This document shows positions 50,608-62,100 of a DNA stretch of 64,000 nt, in pieces. This DNA is from Skeletonema tropicum. Its lineage: Eukaryota; Bacillariophyta; Thalassiosirophyceae; Thalassiosirales; Thalassiosiraceae. The stretch's first letter is position 1; each line of letters starts with the position of its first letter. Under the pieces are notes generated by a model. It searched no databases. It was not told the origin of the DNA and was given only the letters and a program-made list of their open reading frames with translations. Location of the stretch: NCBI GenBank assembly GCA_037178625.1, contig CM074143.1:930001-994000 (forward strand), in the 5' to 3' direction. A program made the position numbers and the translations under genes.

Positions 50608-53600
50608 TTACACAATATCAATTGTCGAAATTGATGACCTACTTATCATCAAGGTCGACCTGTGAGTGCTGTCAGACACCAGTTTCTCTGTTTCGGTATC
50701 AACTCTCTCAGCGGGACTTCCTTTCCAGTGCCCTGTTGATAGTGTTTCTCCGGGATTCAAAGGAGTCAAGGGAAGAAGTGTTACGTTCTCATCACTGATC
50801 TTCCCTTCAGGGAAAAACACAGATCTTGCATGAAGCGAGCACGAAGAGGGAATGACAACATTACCCAGTTTCAATCCACCATCATTGAACTTATGACACA
50901 GCAAGGTTGTCTCCTCTTCGATCCTACAATCATCGCCAATCTCTAATAAATCAGTCTCCAAAATTAGTACATTTGGATCAATCAATGTATTCTTCCCAAT
51001 CTTCGCTCCCATCAGCTTCCAAAACGTTGCTGTTACCCAGAATTCGTCCAACAGCATCAATGGGAATTCAGAAGCTTCGTGGACTATTGAATTGCATACG
51101 AGCCATTTAAACATGAGCAAACTATCACAAGCTATCAAACCCTTTGACTTGAGCTTACGGAAGTCCCCGATGACGACCCATTTGATGAGAAGGCACAAAG
51201 ATAGTAAGACTACTACCAACGCAATGATAGAGAAGGGAAATACGCCGAAGCTGATTCCAACCGCAATACTCTTGCTCCTTTCGAAGCCGCCTTCGCTGAT
51301 GAGGTAAAAAATAACACCATTCGCATAAAAAGCTAGTGCGATAAGGACGCGCACTAATAACTTGAAATACATTATCAAGAAGTTATGCAAAAGCAAGTGT
51401 GTCTATGATAGATGCGGAGAAAGTGAATTGTGAGATATTTGATTTCAACCAAACATGCACTCAAAGAATCAAGAGCTCTTACCGTTGGTTCATTTGTTAT
51501 CTCCATTTGTACATCTGACACCTTGCGACTAAGGGTAAGAGCGGGTGTTCCCAGCAATAAAGTGCTTTCATCATGACTGGTATCCTCGTTAACCGAAGTC
51601 ATAGGTCCCACCATCACTTTCTTTTCGATTGATGTGTCTGGAGAAATCACTGCTCTGTCAAGGATCATTGAGTGGTCCCCAATGTTCACATTTCCATAGC
51701 GAACGATCCCCCCGCAACGAAATGATGTATTACGCAATTGAACTCCATTTGCACCAAATGTACATCGACCGATTCTAGTGAGATCTGGCTCTTGGGGTAG
51801 AGGTGAAAAGCAGTTCTTGACATCCATCACAGCTCCAAAAGCAAATCTCGTAATTAGGTATGATATGACTGTACCCTCGGAACTCAGAATAGCTGAGTGA
51901 TACAAGCTCATTGCCGTATTGCGCCGTAAGAATGACATTGAATACACTCTCTCCCATCCAGGTTGCGCTCTTTTCCCTATCAGTAAATATCTTAATAGGC
52001 GCACAAACACTGCAATAAAGACTTCGCCGATGCTCATCCAGACAGGGTAGAGTACCATCGTGATCAAAAACGTTTTGGCATTGGAAGAAGCCAAGAATGA
52101 TATTAGAATCACGAGGAGAATATTCATGACTGCAGGAATGAAACTAATCAGTAGAAATAGTAAGTGCCAGCCGAAAGACACAAGTGTTCGGTTCTCTGCC
52201 GGTTCGCCACCACCCTCCGCTTGTTCTAGCTCGGTTTCGGTTACCTCATGCCCCATAACCTCGGTTGAATCTGCAACCTGATGCCGTTGCTGGACTAGGG
52301 ACAGACTTTTGATCCAACAAGAAGCTCCAATCTTGGCTCCTAGTCCAATGTGAGTATTTGGCCCAATCACCGTGTTGTCTCCCAAAACTATTTCATCTAC
52401 AGCAACGTCCCCGTTTTTCATTATCACAAGCGTTTCAAGCTTCGCACCGGCCTCAACAACTACATTGTTTCCAGTTGTGAGCATAAATGGCAGGCGTACA
52501 TCAGCATCCTCGAAAAAGTTGTTCTTGCCAAGGCTGCATCCGAAAGCATTGTAGAACCAAGTGTGGAATTTTGTTCCACGAAACATGAGATCAGCGCCCA
52601 TCCGCGACACAAACCAAAGCCTGTCAAACACGTACCAAAGTCCATAAGTGGCTGAGCTCCGCTTGATCGTGGTTGGGCCTTTCCCGATTGAATTGAAAAG
52701 TAGATAGCCACAAAACCTTGCTAGGATGACCAAACAGGAAAAGAAAACAAACCACGCAGCGATGTTTCCTAAGATGGCAATCGTAAACAACTGAAATTTT
52801 CCAAGGGAATATTCCAAGCTTTGCATGCTTCTGATCCTCCAACTCATTTCCAACGATGTGCTAAGCAAAATATTCGCTGGGAGAATGGCAATCCCACAAC
52901 TGACAAAGAGAACGAGTACAGCGATGGTCTTGATTAGTATTTTCAAGGCAGGTTTTTCGTCGCTGGACAGTTCTGACTTCATCATAGGCCATGAATGACT
53001 AGTACTATTGATGTCAACTGACGACCCATCAATAGTAGAAAGCCTGTTGTAACCTGCAGCCAATTTCCTTTCATTTTTGTACTCGTCTATTTTTTGACCA
53101 ATGTTCCTTGCCGTCTTTAACTCAATAAATTGCCTGACTGTAAACGAATCAATATCAAATTCTACGCGAATCTTCCCCACTGCCTGCATCACAAGCAAAG
53201 AATGGCCACCTAAATCCATGAAATCACAATCAATTCCAACAACATCGATTTGTAAGATGTCTTTAAAAAGCTTGCACATGAACTTTTGGGTCGAGGTTCT
53301 TGGAGGAATCAATCTTTGCATATCAGAAGCTCGAGAGTAACGAGGAAGAAAAGAGATGACTAGAGATTTCCGATCGATCTTGCCATTCAACGTCAAGGGA
53401 AACTCCTCCATTACCAATATCTTCCAAGGAACCATATAAGATGCCAGCGAGCAGTCCTCATTCTTCAAAGCTTCCATTAACGTTACAGCCAAGGCATCAT
53501 TCTGAGAATGATCTGCAATGCCCGAAGCCACAAATGCGACCAGCTTCTCTTCATAAACTACCACCAACGCACCACTAACTCCTCCTTGCTTCTCCAGCTC

Positions 53601-53781
53601 TGCTTGGATCTCACCGAGCTCAATACGATAACCACGGACCTTCACTTGATGATCGAAACGACCCAGATACACAATCTCTCCGTCCTTGTCCCACTTCACT
53701 CGGTCACCAGTCTTGTACACCCTACCGGGGCCGAATGGATTTGGGATGAATTTCTCGGCAGTGAGCTCTGGGCGGTTGTGG
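50608..53781 (-). CDS. NRPS 3' part: end of adenylation domain, carrier domain, membrane beta-helix terminal domain
   Basis: Downstream portion of the NRPS, cut off from the rest by the transposon at 53784-56189. Exons 53781-51483 and 51402-50608, with an 80 nt GTAAGA...TAG intron. It opens inside an adenylation domain (HNRPELTAEKF, YKTGDRVKWDKDGEIVYLGRF, VKVRGYRIELGEIQ, LTLNGKIDRK), followed by a carrier domain with DFMDLGGHSLLVMQ holding the phosphopantetheine Ser near 53205. The remainder has at least six membrane helices alternating with hexapeptide-repeat, left-handed beta-helix segments (IVLGDNTVIGPNTHIGLGAKIG, IGRCTFGANGVQL, and MGAKIGKNTLIDPNV). This is the NRPS terminal domain seen in epsilon-poly-lysine synthetase and related bacterial enzymes, where membrane-tethered acyltransferase-like units replace a thioesterase. 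As it stands this part has no start of its own and is probably not expressed alone. Confidence 0.82.
51403..51482 (-). other. Intron in the NRPS terminal domain
   Basis: Donor ACG|GTAAGA and acceptor CATAG|ACA, 80 nt. Its removal joins two open frames between a beta-helix segment and the next membrane helix. It shows that this bacterial-style domain has been processed as a eukaryotic gene. Confidence 0.75.
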
Positions 53782-53783
53782 TA

Positions 53784-56189
53784 CAGTCGTCGTACAGTTA
53801 TTTTGACACACTGTGTTCTGGCTCAGCGTGTCAAAATAACCGTACTTGTCAAAACATCCGTGTAGCAAGTAAATAGGCATCGGTACATAAGCTTAAATAC
53901 CAGTACATAGGTATGTACATAGGTTTCAGACAAAGGAGGAGACAAAGCAAGGTTGCTTACATATTTAGAAGTCTTCATGCTCCCACGTCAATTTCAGTTG
54001 TTCCAGAGTCAACGATAAATCTTTCACCAATTCATCAGATTTGCTGTTTAAGACCATAATCAATTCGACGTTACGAGAGCGTAGATGACCAAATGAATTG
54101 AAGAAGATATTGTACCGTGCATCTGCATCATCATCCTCGTCGTCATTCTCGTCGTCCTCCTCTGAACCCGCATTCTCATTCTCACGGAGTTTCTTGATTG
54201 CGTCTAATGCTGCCTCTGCAAGCAGCAATGGTGTCTCGGACGAATCTTTGATATGCTTTTTACATTGATCCAATAACCAATACGCATTGTCGTGCCGTGA
54301 GTAAGGCTTGGATGCAGCTTTCTGAACCCTAAAGTATGGCGCCACATTCGGTTGTCGCAACTTATTGCCTGCAAGCTTCTTCTCCAACTTTTTCGCTTCG
54401 AAAAGGCGACACTTTGACAAGAAAATGTTTGACAAATCACTTAAATCCTGCGCAAAGTCCTCACCAAAGACCTCAGCAAAGATTTCTTCCTCAAATCCGT
54501 CAACTTCGATGGAAAGTTGCTTCACTTGTGCTGCCATTTCCCTAAGTCGTTCTGCTTTAGGAGGCACTTTTGGCGCTTGCTGATCCTCTACCTCGCCTTC
54601 GGCGTCATCAATCTCATCATCCTCGTTCTGCAAATCAAGCAACAAATCACAGTCCTCCAGAAGTTCTGAAACTTCTTCCCTCTGCAACTCTCTGCAGTAA
54701 TCATTCTCCTCCATATTCATCCAATCACGCATCATCTTCTGGGCATCTTCTGGTGGTGTACTCTTCATGGTCATTACTAGTTCGTTAATCATGACATCGT
54801 AGTCCGACATGTTGTCCAGACAACGTTGCCGATCGTTGTTGTCTTTGGCAAACTGGTTCGCCAACTCGTAGAGTCGTTCCATTTCAGCATCATCGCCATC
54901 AGAAGTCTCACTATCATCTCCAGCCGCTGCAACGACTTCTGGCTCCATATTGACATCACCATCCGCATCAGTAGTCGTGGCAGCATCAGCAACTGCTTCA
55001 CTATCGACACTATCGTTTCCAGGAGCGATCGCAGATAAACTAGTGATATCGTCTCGACCAATCAGTTGAGACTTAATCCAACACTTCTTAACAGCCTCTG
55101 GCTTCACTTCTTCCCAAACCTTATAAGGCATCGTTTTATTGAGTTCATAGAACGCACTGATACCAATTTTTATTCGCAACAATGGATCGTTTTTCACGAT
55201 CCTATTTTTGTTGCCGCTATGATTTACCACGTTCAAGTATTCCGCTTTTTGCTGCTCCCAATAACTAAGATTTTGTCTGGAACACTTATATTTCCTCACA
55301 GCTGGCCCACCACCATATTTAGCTTTGTACTCCAATATCTCAAGCCTTTTTTGAATTGAATAATTTGTTCGCTCCTTCCTTGGCTTCGGCGGCTTCTCCT
55401 TTCTTTTTCCTCCAGAAGGGGGCTTTAGTTTTGTTTGCTTTGATTTCTTCTTCTTTGGTGCATCGGCAGTTAAGTCAACGACACCTCCTCCATTACTTTT
55501 CTTTGCAGCGGAAGCGGTAGAGGAAGGCAAAGGAGCGGCTGCCGCTGAAACATCTGCTGCATTTGCTGACGCTGAACTTCTCGCTGTGGTTTGGACCGAA
55601 GAGTTCGTGGTGGTGGTGGTGGCTGGAGTTTCGACGGGCATAGGTGAGGGTGCGGGTGCAGCTGCCGGTGTTGTTGTCAATGACCGGATTTGATGAACAC
55701 AGTTAAAACAAATTTCAAGTTGCGGACCTTTTTTCCCCGCTGGCTTAGGATTAGGTCGATCACCATCCTTTTTAGGCGCAATGACATCAAGGATATCTTT
55801 GTATTCTTCTTCGTTACCTCGCAAATCATCAAATTGGTGCCCACACGGCGCATGCTTCTGATGTCCGCAACGAAGACAAAAGTGTCTCGAATCCCTGCTG
55901 CCTTCAGGCGGCAAGGGGAGGCCTTCCATGTCGCAATAATCGCCCGCAGCACATCTAGCAGCACTCATTGTCGTTTACTTTATTAATTTGTCTCGCTGTA
56001 TTGTGTAAGTATTGTGTATGGTAATGTCATGGTCATGGTCATGGTGGTTTGTGTGGCTGAGCTGCCTCTTCTCCCTCCTCGGGAGAAGCGGGGAAGCCAG
56101 CGATAAGAGAAGGTAGTGTTCTCTGCTGCTGTGTCAAAATAACTGTAATGTCAAAATAAGCGTGTGTCAAAATAACCGTACGACGACTG
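53784..56189. mobile_element. Tc1/mariner/pogo-type transposon inserted in the NRPS gene, 2406 bp
   Basis: Terminal inverted repeats of 28 bp with one mismatch start CAGTCGTCGTAC at both ends. TA flanks the element on both sides (53782-53783 and 56190-56191), while the uninterrupted NRPS copies at 59192 and 62195 have a single TA at the equivalent position. That identifies the insertion site to the base. Subterminal copies of TGTCAAAATAA(C/G) occur inside each end (near 53826, 56131 and 56150). It contains one long minus-strand frame. The near-perfect ends and exact target duplication point to a recent insertion. Confidence 0.93.
53965..55968 (-). CDS. Pogo-element-encoded protein with HTH and Cys/His-rich N-terminus, no visible DDE core
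   Basis: A 667-residue single-exon protein inside the transposon. The N-terminus has a Cys/His cluster (CAAGDYCDMEG, then HFCLRCGHQKHAPCGHQ, and a later CFNCVHQ) that could bind zinc. A low-complexity Ala/Ser/Thr linker and a strong basic nuclear-localisation stretch (KKKKSKQTK) follow. NYSIQKRLEILEYKAKYGGG, then AVRKYKCSRQNLSYWEQQK, is a psq/CENP-B-type helix-turn-helix like that of pogo transposases. VWEEVKPEAVKKCWIKSQLI resembles the segment that closes a pogo DDE domain. Between the two, only about 55 residues remain, where a pogo DDE core would need roughly 200. The C-terminal half is acidic and helical. It may be an accessory DNA-binding protein or a deletion derivative needing a transposase in trans. 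Confidence 0.7.
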   Translation of the reverse strand: MSAARCAAGDYCDMEGLPLPPEGSRDSRHFCLRCGHQKHAPCGHQFDDLRGNEEEYKDILDVIAPKKDGDRPNPKPAGKKGPQLEICFNCVHQIRSLTTTPAAAPAPSPMPVETPATTTTTNSSVQTTARSSASANAADVSAAAAPLPSSTASAAKKSNGGGVVDLTADAPKKKKSKQTKLKPPSGGKRKEKPPKPRKERTNYSIQKRLEILEYKAKYGGGPAVRKYKCSRQNLSYWEQQKAEYLNVVNHSGNKNRIVKNDPLLRIKIGISAFYELNKTMPYKVWEEVKPEAVKKCWIKSQLIGRDDITSLSAIAPGNDSVDSEAVADAATTTDADGDVNMEPEVVAAAGDDSETSDGDDAEMERLYELANQFAKDNNDRQRCLDNMSDYDVMINELVMTMKSTPPEDAQKMMRDWMNMEENDYCRELQREEVSELLEDCDLLLDLQNEDDEIDDAEGEVEDQQAPKVPPKAERLREMAAQVKQLSIEVDGFEEEIFAEVFGEDFAQDLSDLSNIFLSKCRLFEAKKLEKKLAGNKLRQPNVAPYFRVQKAASKPYSRHDNAYWLLDQCKKHIKDSSETPLLLAEAALDAIKKLRENENAGSEEDDENDDEDDDADARYNIFFNSFGHLRSRNVELIMVLNSKSDELVKDLSLTLEQLKLTWEHEDF

Positions 56190-59100
56190 TACCCGATACC
56201 CACACCTATTCCACCAACCCAAAGCTCACCAGACACGCCTGGAGGACAGAGTGTACCATCATCAGGATGCACCACATAACAGAGAGTGTTCGGAAGAGGA
56301 CGGCCGATTGTATCTGATCTGTTACCAGCCGTAGAAAAGATAGACGCTTCGGTAGGTCCATAGCCGTTGATGAAAGTGGCCACCCTTGATTCAAGACCTT
56401 GAATGCAAGCCTCCCCGCCAACAAGCATCACATTGATATTGTTCGTCTCGTCTTGAAGGAAAATGTCAGCCACAGAAGGTGTGCATATCAACATAGTGCA
56501 GCACTTCATATCCAAACTCAAAGCAAGACCATTGCCAAGTGTACCGAAGTATCCATAAACAAAGACATCAAAAATGACAGGAGCAGCGCATCCTACCACA
56601 TCCACTTGCGGTGTTCCATTGCTGAATAACATTTCGCCAGATTTGTGAAATATCATATTCACTGGCCCAATGTGGTCACATACCACGCCCTTTGGAACAC
56701 CTGTCGTTCCACTCGTGTAGATCATGTAAGCACAGTCTGAAGGCTTGACGAGACGCTCAAGCTCTGTTCCATCATGAGAGGTGTTCTCCACTGCTTCCTC
56801 CACAAGGACCTTCTCAAACCCTCCCTCAACCAGATCGACGTGCTCGCCCACAGTCACCAACAGCTTCATATCTGTATCCTCAGCAATGAACTTGATCCTC
56901 TCGGGCGGGAAAAGGACAGCATCCATCGGGACGTAAGCTGCACCAGACTTCAACACTCCCAGCACGGCCACATGCATCTCAAACGTCTTCTCCCCCATCA
57001 AAATGCCCACATAGGTGTTGGGCTTGGCACCACGTCGTTGCAGCTCCAATGCTAGCCTATGTGCTTGTGCATCAAGCTCTGCGTACGTCATCGTCTCGGT
57101 TCCGGATTTGTTCAACAAGGCGGTGGCATCAGGCCGCATCCTCGCTTGTTGCTCAACCATCTCATGAAGGCAGCAATCAATGATTTGGTCTTCGGGTCCA
57201 CGTGCCAACTGCAGCACTAGTTCTTTCTCGCATGGGAGGAGGTTGTCAATGAAATTTGGAGTTGAAGGCGATGATCGTGCTTGCGACTTTGAAGTCAAGA
57301 TTTGACTGATGATGTGTTGGAATCGGTCCTCGATGTCAGGCCAAGGTCCAATGCCGCTCTCGATGGTTATTTTAATGCTTCCATCTGCGCTGCTGCATTC
57401 GGTCCAATCCACAGTCAAATCGAACTTTGCTGTAGGTGCTGCATATCCGTTTTCTCGTTGTAGCTCTGGCAATGACTGCACCCTAGGAGCACTATCAGAA
57501 GCAGAAAAAGAAGCGGAGGTATCAATTACGCCGACATTGAATGCCAAACACAAATTTGTACCATACCCAGCGGCAGACACTAAGTCAAAGGGCGCAGTTG
57601 CCAATGGTAAGAATTGATTGATCCATCTATCATTGAGCTGCTTCAAGGTCTCCTTGTTACCTTCAGCGCCCTTCCCAAACGGAATAAGTACAGTATTCAC
57701 AAACATGCCCAAAGTGTCGCGGAAATACGATGGCCGTGAATCAAATGCTGTTCCAATAGTGAATGCTTCATGACTGTACGCACGCAATGACTTGTGCATG
57801 ACACCCAATGCCAATGAGAACAGTGATATTCTCTCCCTTCGGCAATGACCCTCAAGTGCTGCCCTGGTTGCACTATCCAAAATGATGCTGCTCTTGTAAT
57901 ATGAATTAGCAGACGCAAAATCAACCTCGAGCCTTGGTGGTGTATCTCCCAACAACTCTACATACTTCTCGACGGAAGCTTGCTGCTCCTCAACTACCTC
58001 AGGGAGGGCCTCGACCGCTGAATATTTCCTCATACTACAACTCTTTGTTGGCGATTTCACTACACCTGCGTTGATAGCTTCAAAAAGGATCTGCAAGGAC
58101 CTACCATCAGCAATGGAGTGGTGAATGTTGCCGTAGAGTAAATTACTCTTCCTGTCAACACCGAATCTACACAGAGGACCTGAGCCCATGTCAAAGGCAG
58201 AATACAAAAGACGTTGGATGTCGTCTGGAACAGCTCTTGCCAAATCCTCGACTAAAATCTTTACATCTTCGATTGCTTTTCCATTCGCAAAACGAGTATG
58301 TAGAATCGGTAGCGCATCAACCACAGTCTGTGTGTTTGTTAGCACATCAATATCCTCGTTGAACTGGACACAGAAAGGTATGTTGTACGTGGTCTGGTGT
58401 GGGTCTTGGAGCTGAATGAATACCATGCGCTGCTCCGTCCTTGTCAGCGCTGGGACTTCATCGAGGGAGGCAAAGATCTCTTTCTCTCTGGAGGAAGTAC
58501 TACATGAACATTGCAAATGTGTAAGCAGAGAAGCTGGTGTTGGATGAGCTGCGATGAAACGAACGTCACAGTCCAATGCAGCAGCAAGTGACATTGCAAG
58601 AATTGAGTGGCCGCCAAGATCATAGAAGTTGTCATTCATTCCAATGTCTTTGTCGGCACCGAGAACTGCTTGCCATTGCTCCACCATCTCCTTCTCTTCT
58701 TTCGTTGCCGGAGAGACATACTCTGTGTCAAAACCATACCCTTCGTTGAAAGTTTCTTCCAATCCAGCGAGTAGATATTTCCGATCGATCTTGCCATTCA
58801 ACGTCAAGGGAAACTCCTCCATTACCAATATAAGCGAAGGGACCATATAAGATGCCAGCGAGCAGTCCTCATTCTTCAAAGCTTCCATTAACGTTACAGC
58901 CAAGGCATCATTCTGAGAATTATCTGCAATGCCCGACGCCACAAATGCGACCAGCTTCTCTTCATAAACTACCACCAACGCACCACTAACTCCTCCTTGC
59001 TTCTCCAGCTCTGCTTGAATCTCACCGAGCTCAATACGATAACCACGGACCTTCACTTGATGATCGAAACGACCCAGATACACAATCTCTCCGTCCTTGT

Positions 59101-62100
59101 CCCACTTCACTCGGTCACCAGTCTTGTACACCCTACCGGGGCCGAATGGATTTGGGATGAATTTCTCGGCAGTGAGCTCTGGGCGGTTGTGGTACCCGAT
59201 ACCCACACCTATTCCACCAACCCAAAGCTCACCAGACACGCCTGGTGGACAGAGTAAACCATCATCAGGATGCACCACATAACAGAGAGTGTTTGGAAGA
59301 GGACGGCCGATTGTATCTGATCTGTTACCAGCCGTAGAAAAGATAGACACTTCGGTAGGTCCACAAATATTTATGAACGTGGCCACCTTGGATTCAAGAC
59401 CTTGAATGCAAGCCTCCCCGCCAACACACAACACATTGATATTGTTTGTCTGGTCTTGAAGGAAAATGTCGGCCACAGAAGGTGTGCACATCAACATGGT
59501 GCAGCACTTCATATCCAAACTCAAAGCAAGACCATTGCCAAGTGTACCGAAGTATCCATAAACAAAGAAGTCGAAAACGAACGGAGGTTTGCATCCTACC
59601 ACATCCACTTGCGGTGTTCCATTGCTGAATAACATTTCGCCAGATTTGTGAAATATCATATTCACTGGCCCAATGTGGTCACATACCACGCCCTTTGGAA
59701 CACCTGTCGTTCCACTCGTGTAGATCATGTAGGCACAGTCTGAAGGCTTGACGAGACGCTCAAGCTCTGTTCCATCATGAGAGGTGTTCTCCACTGCTTC
59801 CTCCACAAGGACCTTCTCAAACCCTCCCTCAACCAGATCGACGTGCTCGCCCACAGTCACCAACAGCTTCATATCTGTATCCTCAGCAATGAACTTGATC
59901 CTCTCGGGCGGGAAAAGGACAGCATCCATCGGGACGTAAGCTGCACCAGACTTCAACACTCCCAGCACGGCCACATGCATCTCAAACGTCTTCTCCCCCA
60001 TCAAAATGCCCACATAGGTGTTGGGCTTGGCACCACGTCGTTGCAGCTCCAATGCTAGCCTATGTGCTTGTGCATCAAGCTCTGCGTACGTCATCGTCTC
60101 GGTTCCGGATTTGTTCAACAAGGCGGTGGCATCAGGCCGCATCCTCGCTTGTTGCTCAACCATCTCATGAAGGCAGCAATCAATGATTTGGTCTTCGGGT
60201 CCACGTGCCAACTGCAGCACTAGTTCTTTCTCGCATGGGAGGAGGTTGTCAATGAAATTTGGAGTTGAAGGCGATGATCGTGCTTGCGACTTTGAAGTCA
60301 AGATTTGACTGATGATGTGTTGGAATCGGTCCTCGATGTCAGGCCAAGGTCCAATGCCGCTCTCGATGGTTATTTTAATGCTTCCATCTGCGCTGCTGCA
60401 TTCGGTCCAATCCACAGTCAAATCGAACTTTGCTGTAGGTGCTGCATATCCGTTTTCTCGTTGTAGCTCTGGCAATGACTGCACCCTAGGAGCACTATCA
60501 GAAGCAGAAAAAGAAGCGGAGGTATCAATTACGCCGACATTGAATGCCAAACACAAATTTGTACCATACCCAGCGGCAGACACTAAGTCAAAGGGCGCAG
60601 TTGCCAATGGTAAGAATTGATTGATCCATCTATCATTGAGCTGCTTCAAGGTCTCCTTGTTACCTTCAGCGCCCTTCCCAAACGGAATAAGTACAGTATT
60701 CACAAACATGCCCAAAGTGTCGCGGAAATACGATGGCCGTGAATCAAATGCTGTTCCAATAGTGAATGCTTCATGACTGTACGCACGCAATGACTTGTGC
60801 ATGACACCCAATGCCAATGAGAACAGTGATATTCTCTCCCTTCGGCAATGACCCTCAAGTGCTGCCCTGGTTGCACTATCCAAAATGATGCTGCTCTTGT
60901 AATATGAATTAGCAGACGCAAAATCAACCTCGAGCCTTGGTGGTGTATCTCCCAACAACTCTACATACTTCTCGACGGAAGCTTGCTGCTCCTCAACTAC
61001 CTCAGGGAGGGCCTCGACCGCTGAATATTTCCTCATACTACAACTCTTTGTTGGCGATTTCACTACACCTGCGTTGATAGCTTCAAAAAGGATCTGCAAG
61101 GACCTACCATCAGCAATGGAGTGGTGAATGTTGCCGTAGAGTAAATTACTCTTCCTGTCAACACCGAATCTACACAGAGGACCTGAGCCCATGTCAAAGG
61201 CAGAATACAAAAGACGTTGGATGTCGTCTGGAACAGCTCTTGCCAAATCCTCGACTAAAATCTTTACATCTTCGATTGCTTTTCCATTCGCAAAACGAGT
61301 ATGTAGAATCGGTAGCGCATCAACCACAGTCTGTGTGTTTGTTAGCACATCAATATCCTCGTTGAACTGGACACAGAAAGGTATGTTGTACGTGGTCTGG
61401 TGTGGGTCTTGGAGCTGAATGAATACCATGCGCTGCTCCGTCCTTGTCAGCGCTGGGACTTCATCGAGGGAGGCAAAGATCTCTTTCTCTCTGGAGGAAG
61501 TACTACATGAACATTGCAAATGTGTAAGCAGAGAAGCTGGTGTTGGATGAGCTGCGATGAAACGAACGTCACAGTCCAATGCAGCAGCAAGTGACATTGC
61601 AAGAATTGAGTGGCCGCCAAGATCATAGAAGTTGTCATTCATTCCAATGTCTTTGTCGGCACCGAGAACTGCTTGCCATTGCTCCACCATCTCCTTCTCT
61701 TCTTTCGTTGCCGGAGAGACATACTCTGTGTCAAAACCATACCCTTCGTTGAAAGTTTCTTCCAATCCAGCGAGTAGATATTTCCGATCGATCTTGCCAT
61801 TCAACGTCAAGGGAAACTCCTCCATTACCAATATAAGCGAAGGGACCATATAAGATGCCAGCGAGCAGTCCTCATTCTTCAAAGCTTCCATTAACGTTAC
61901 AGCCAAGGCATCATTCTGAGAATTATCTGCAATGCCCGACGCCACAAATGCGACCAGCTTCTCTTCATAAACTACCACCAACGCACCACTAACTCCTCCT
62001 TGCTTCTCCAGCTCTGCTTGGATCTCACCGAGCTCAATACGATAACCACGGACCTTCACTTGATGATCGAAACGACCCAGATACACAATCTCTCCGTCCT

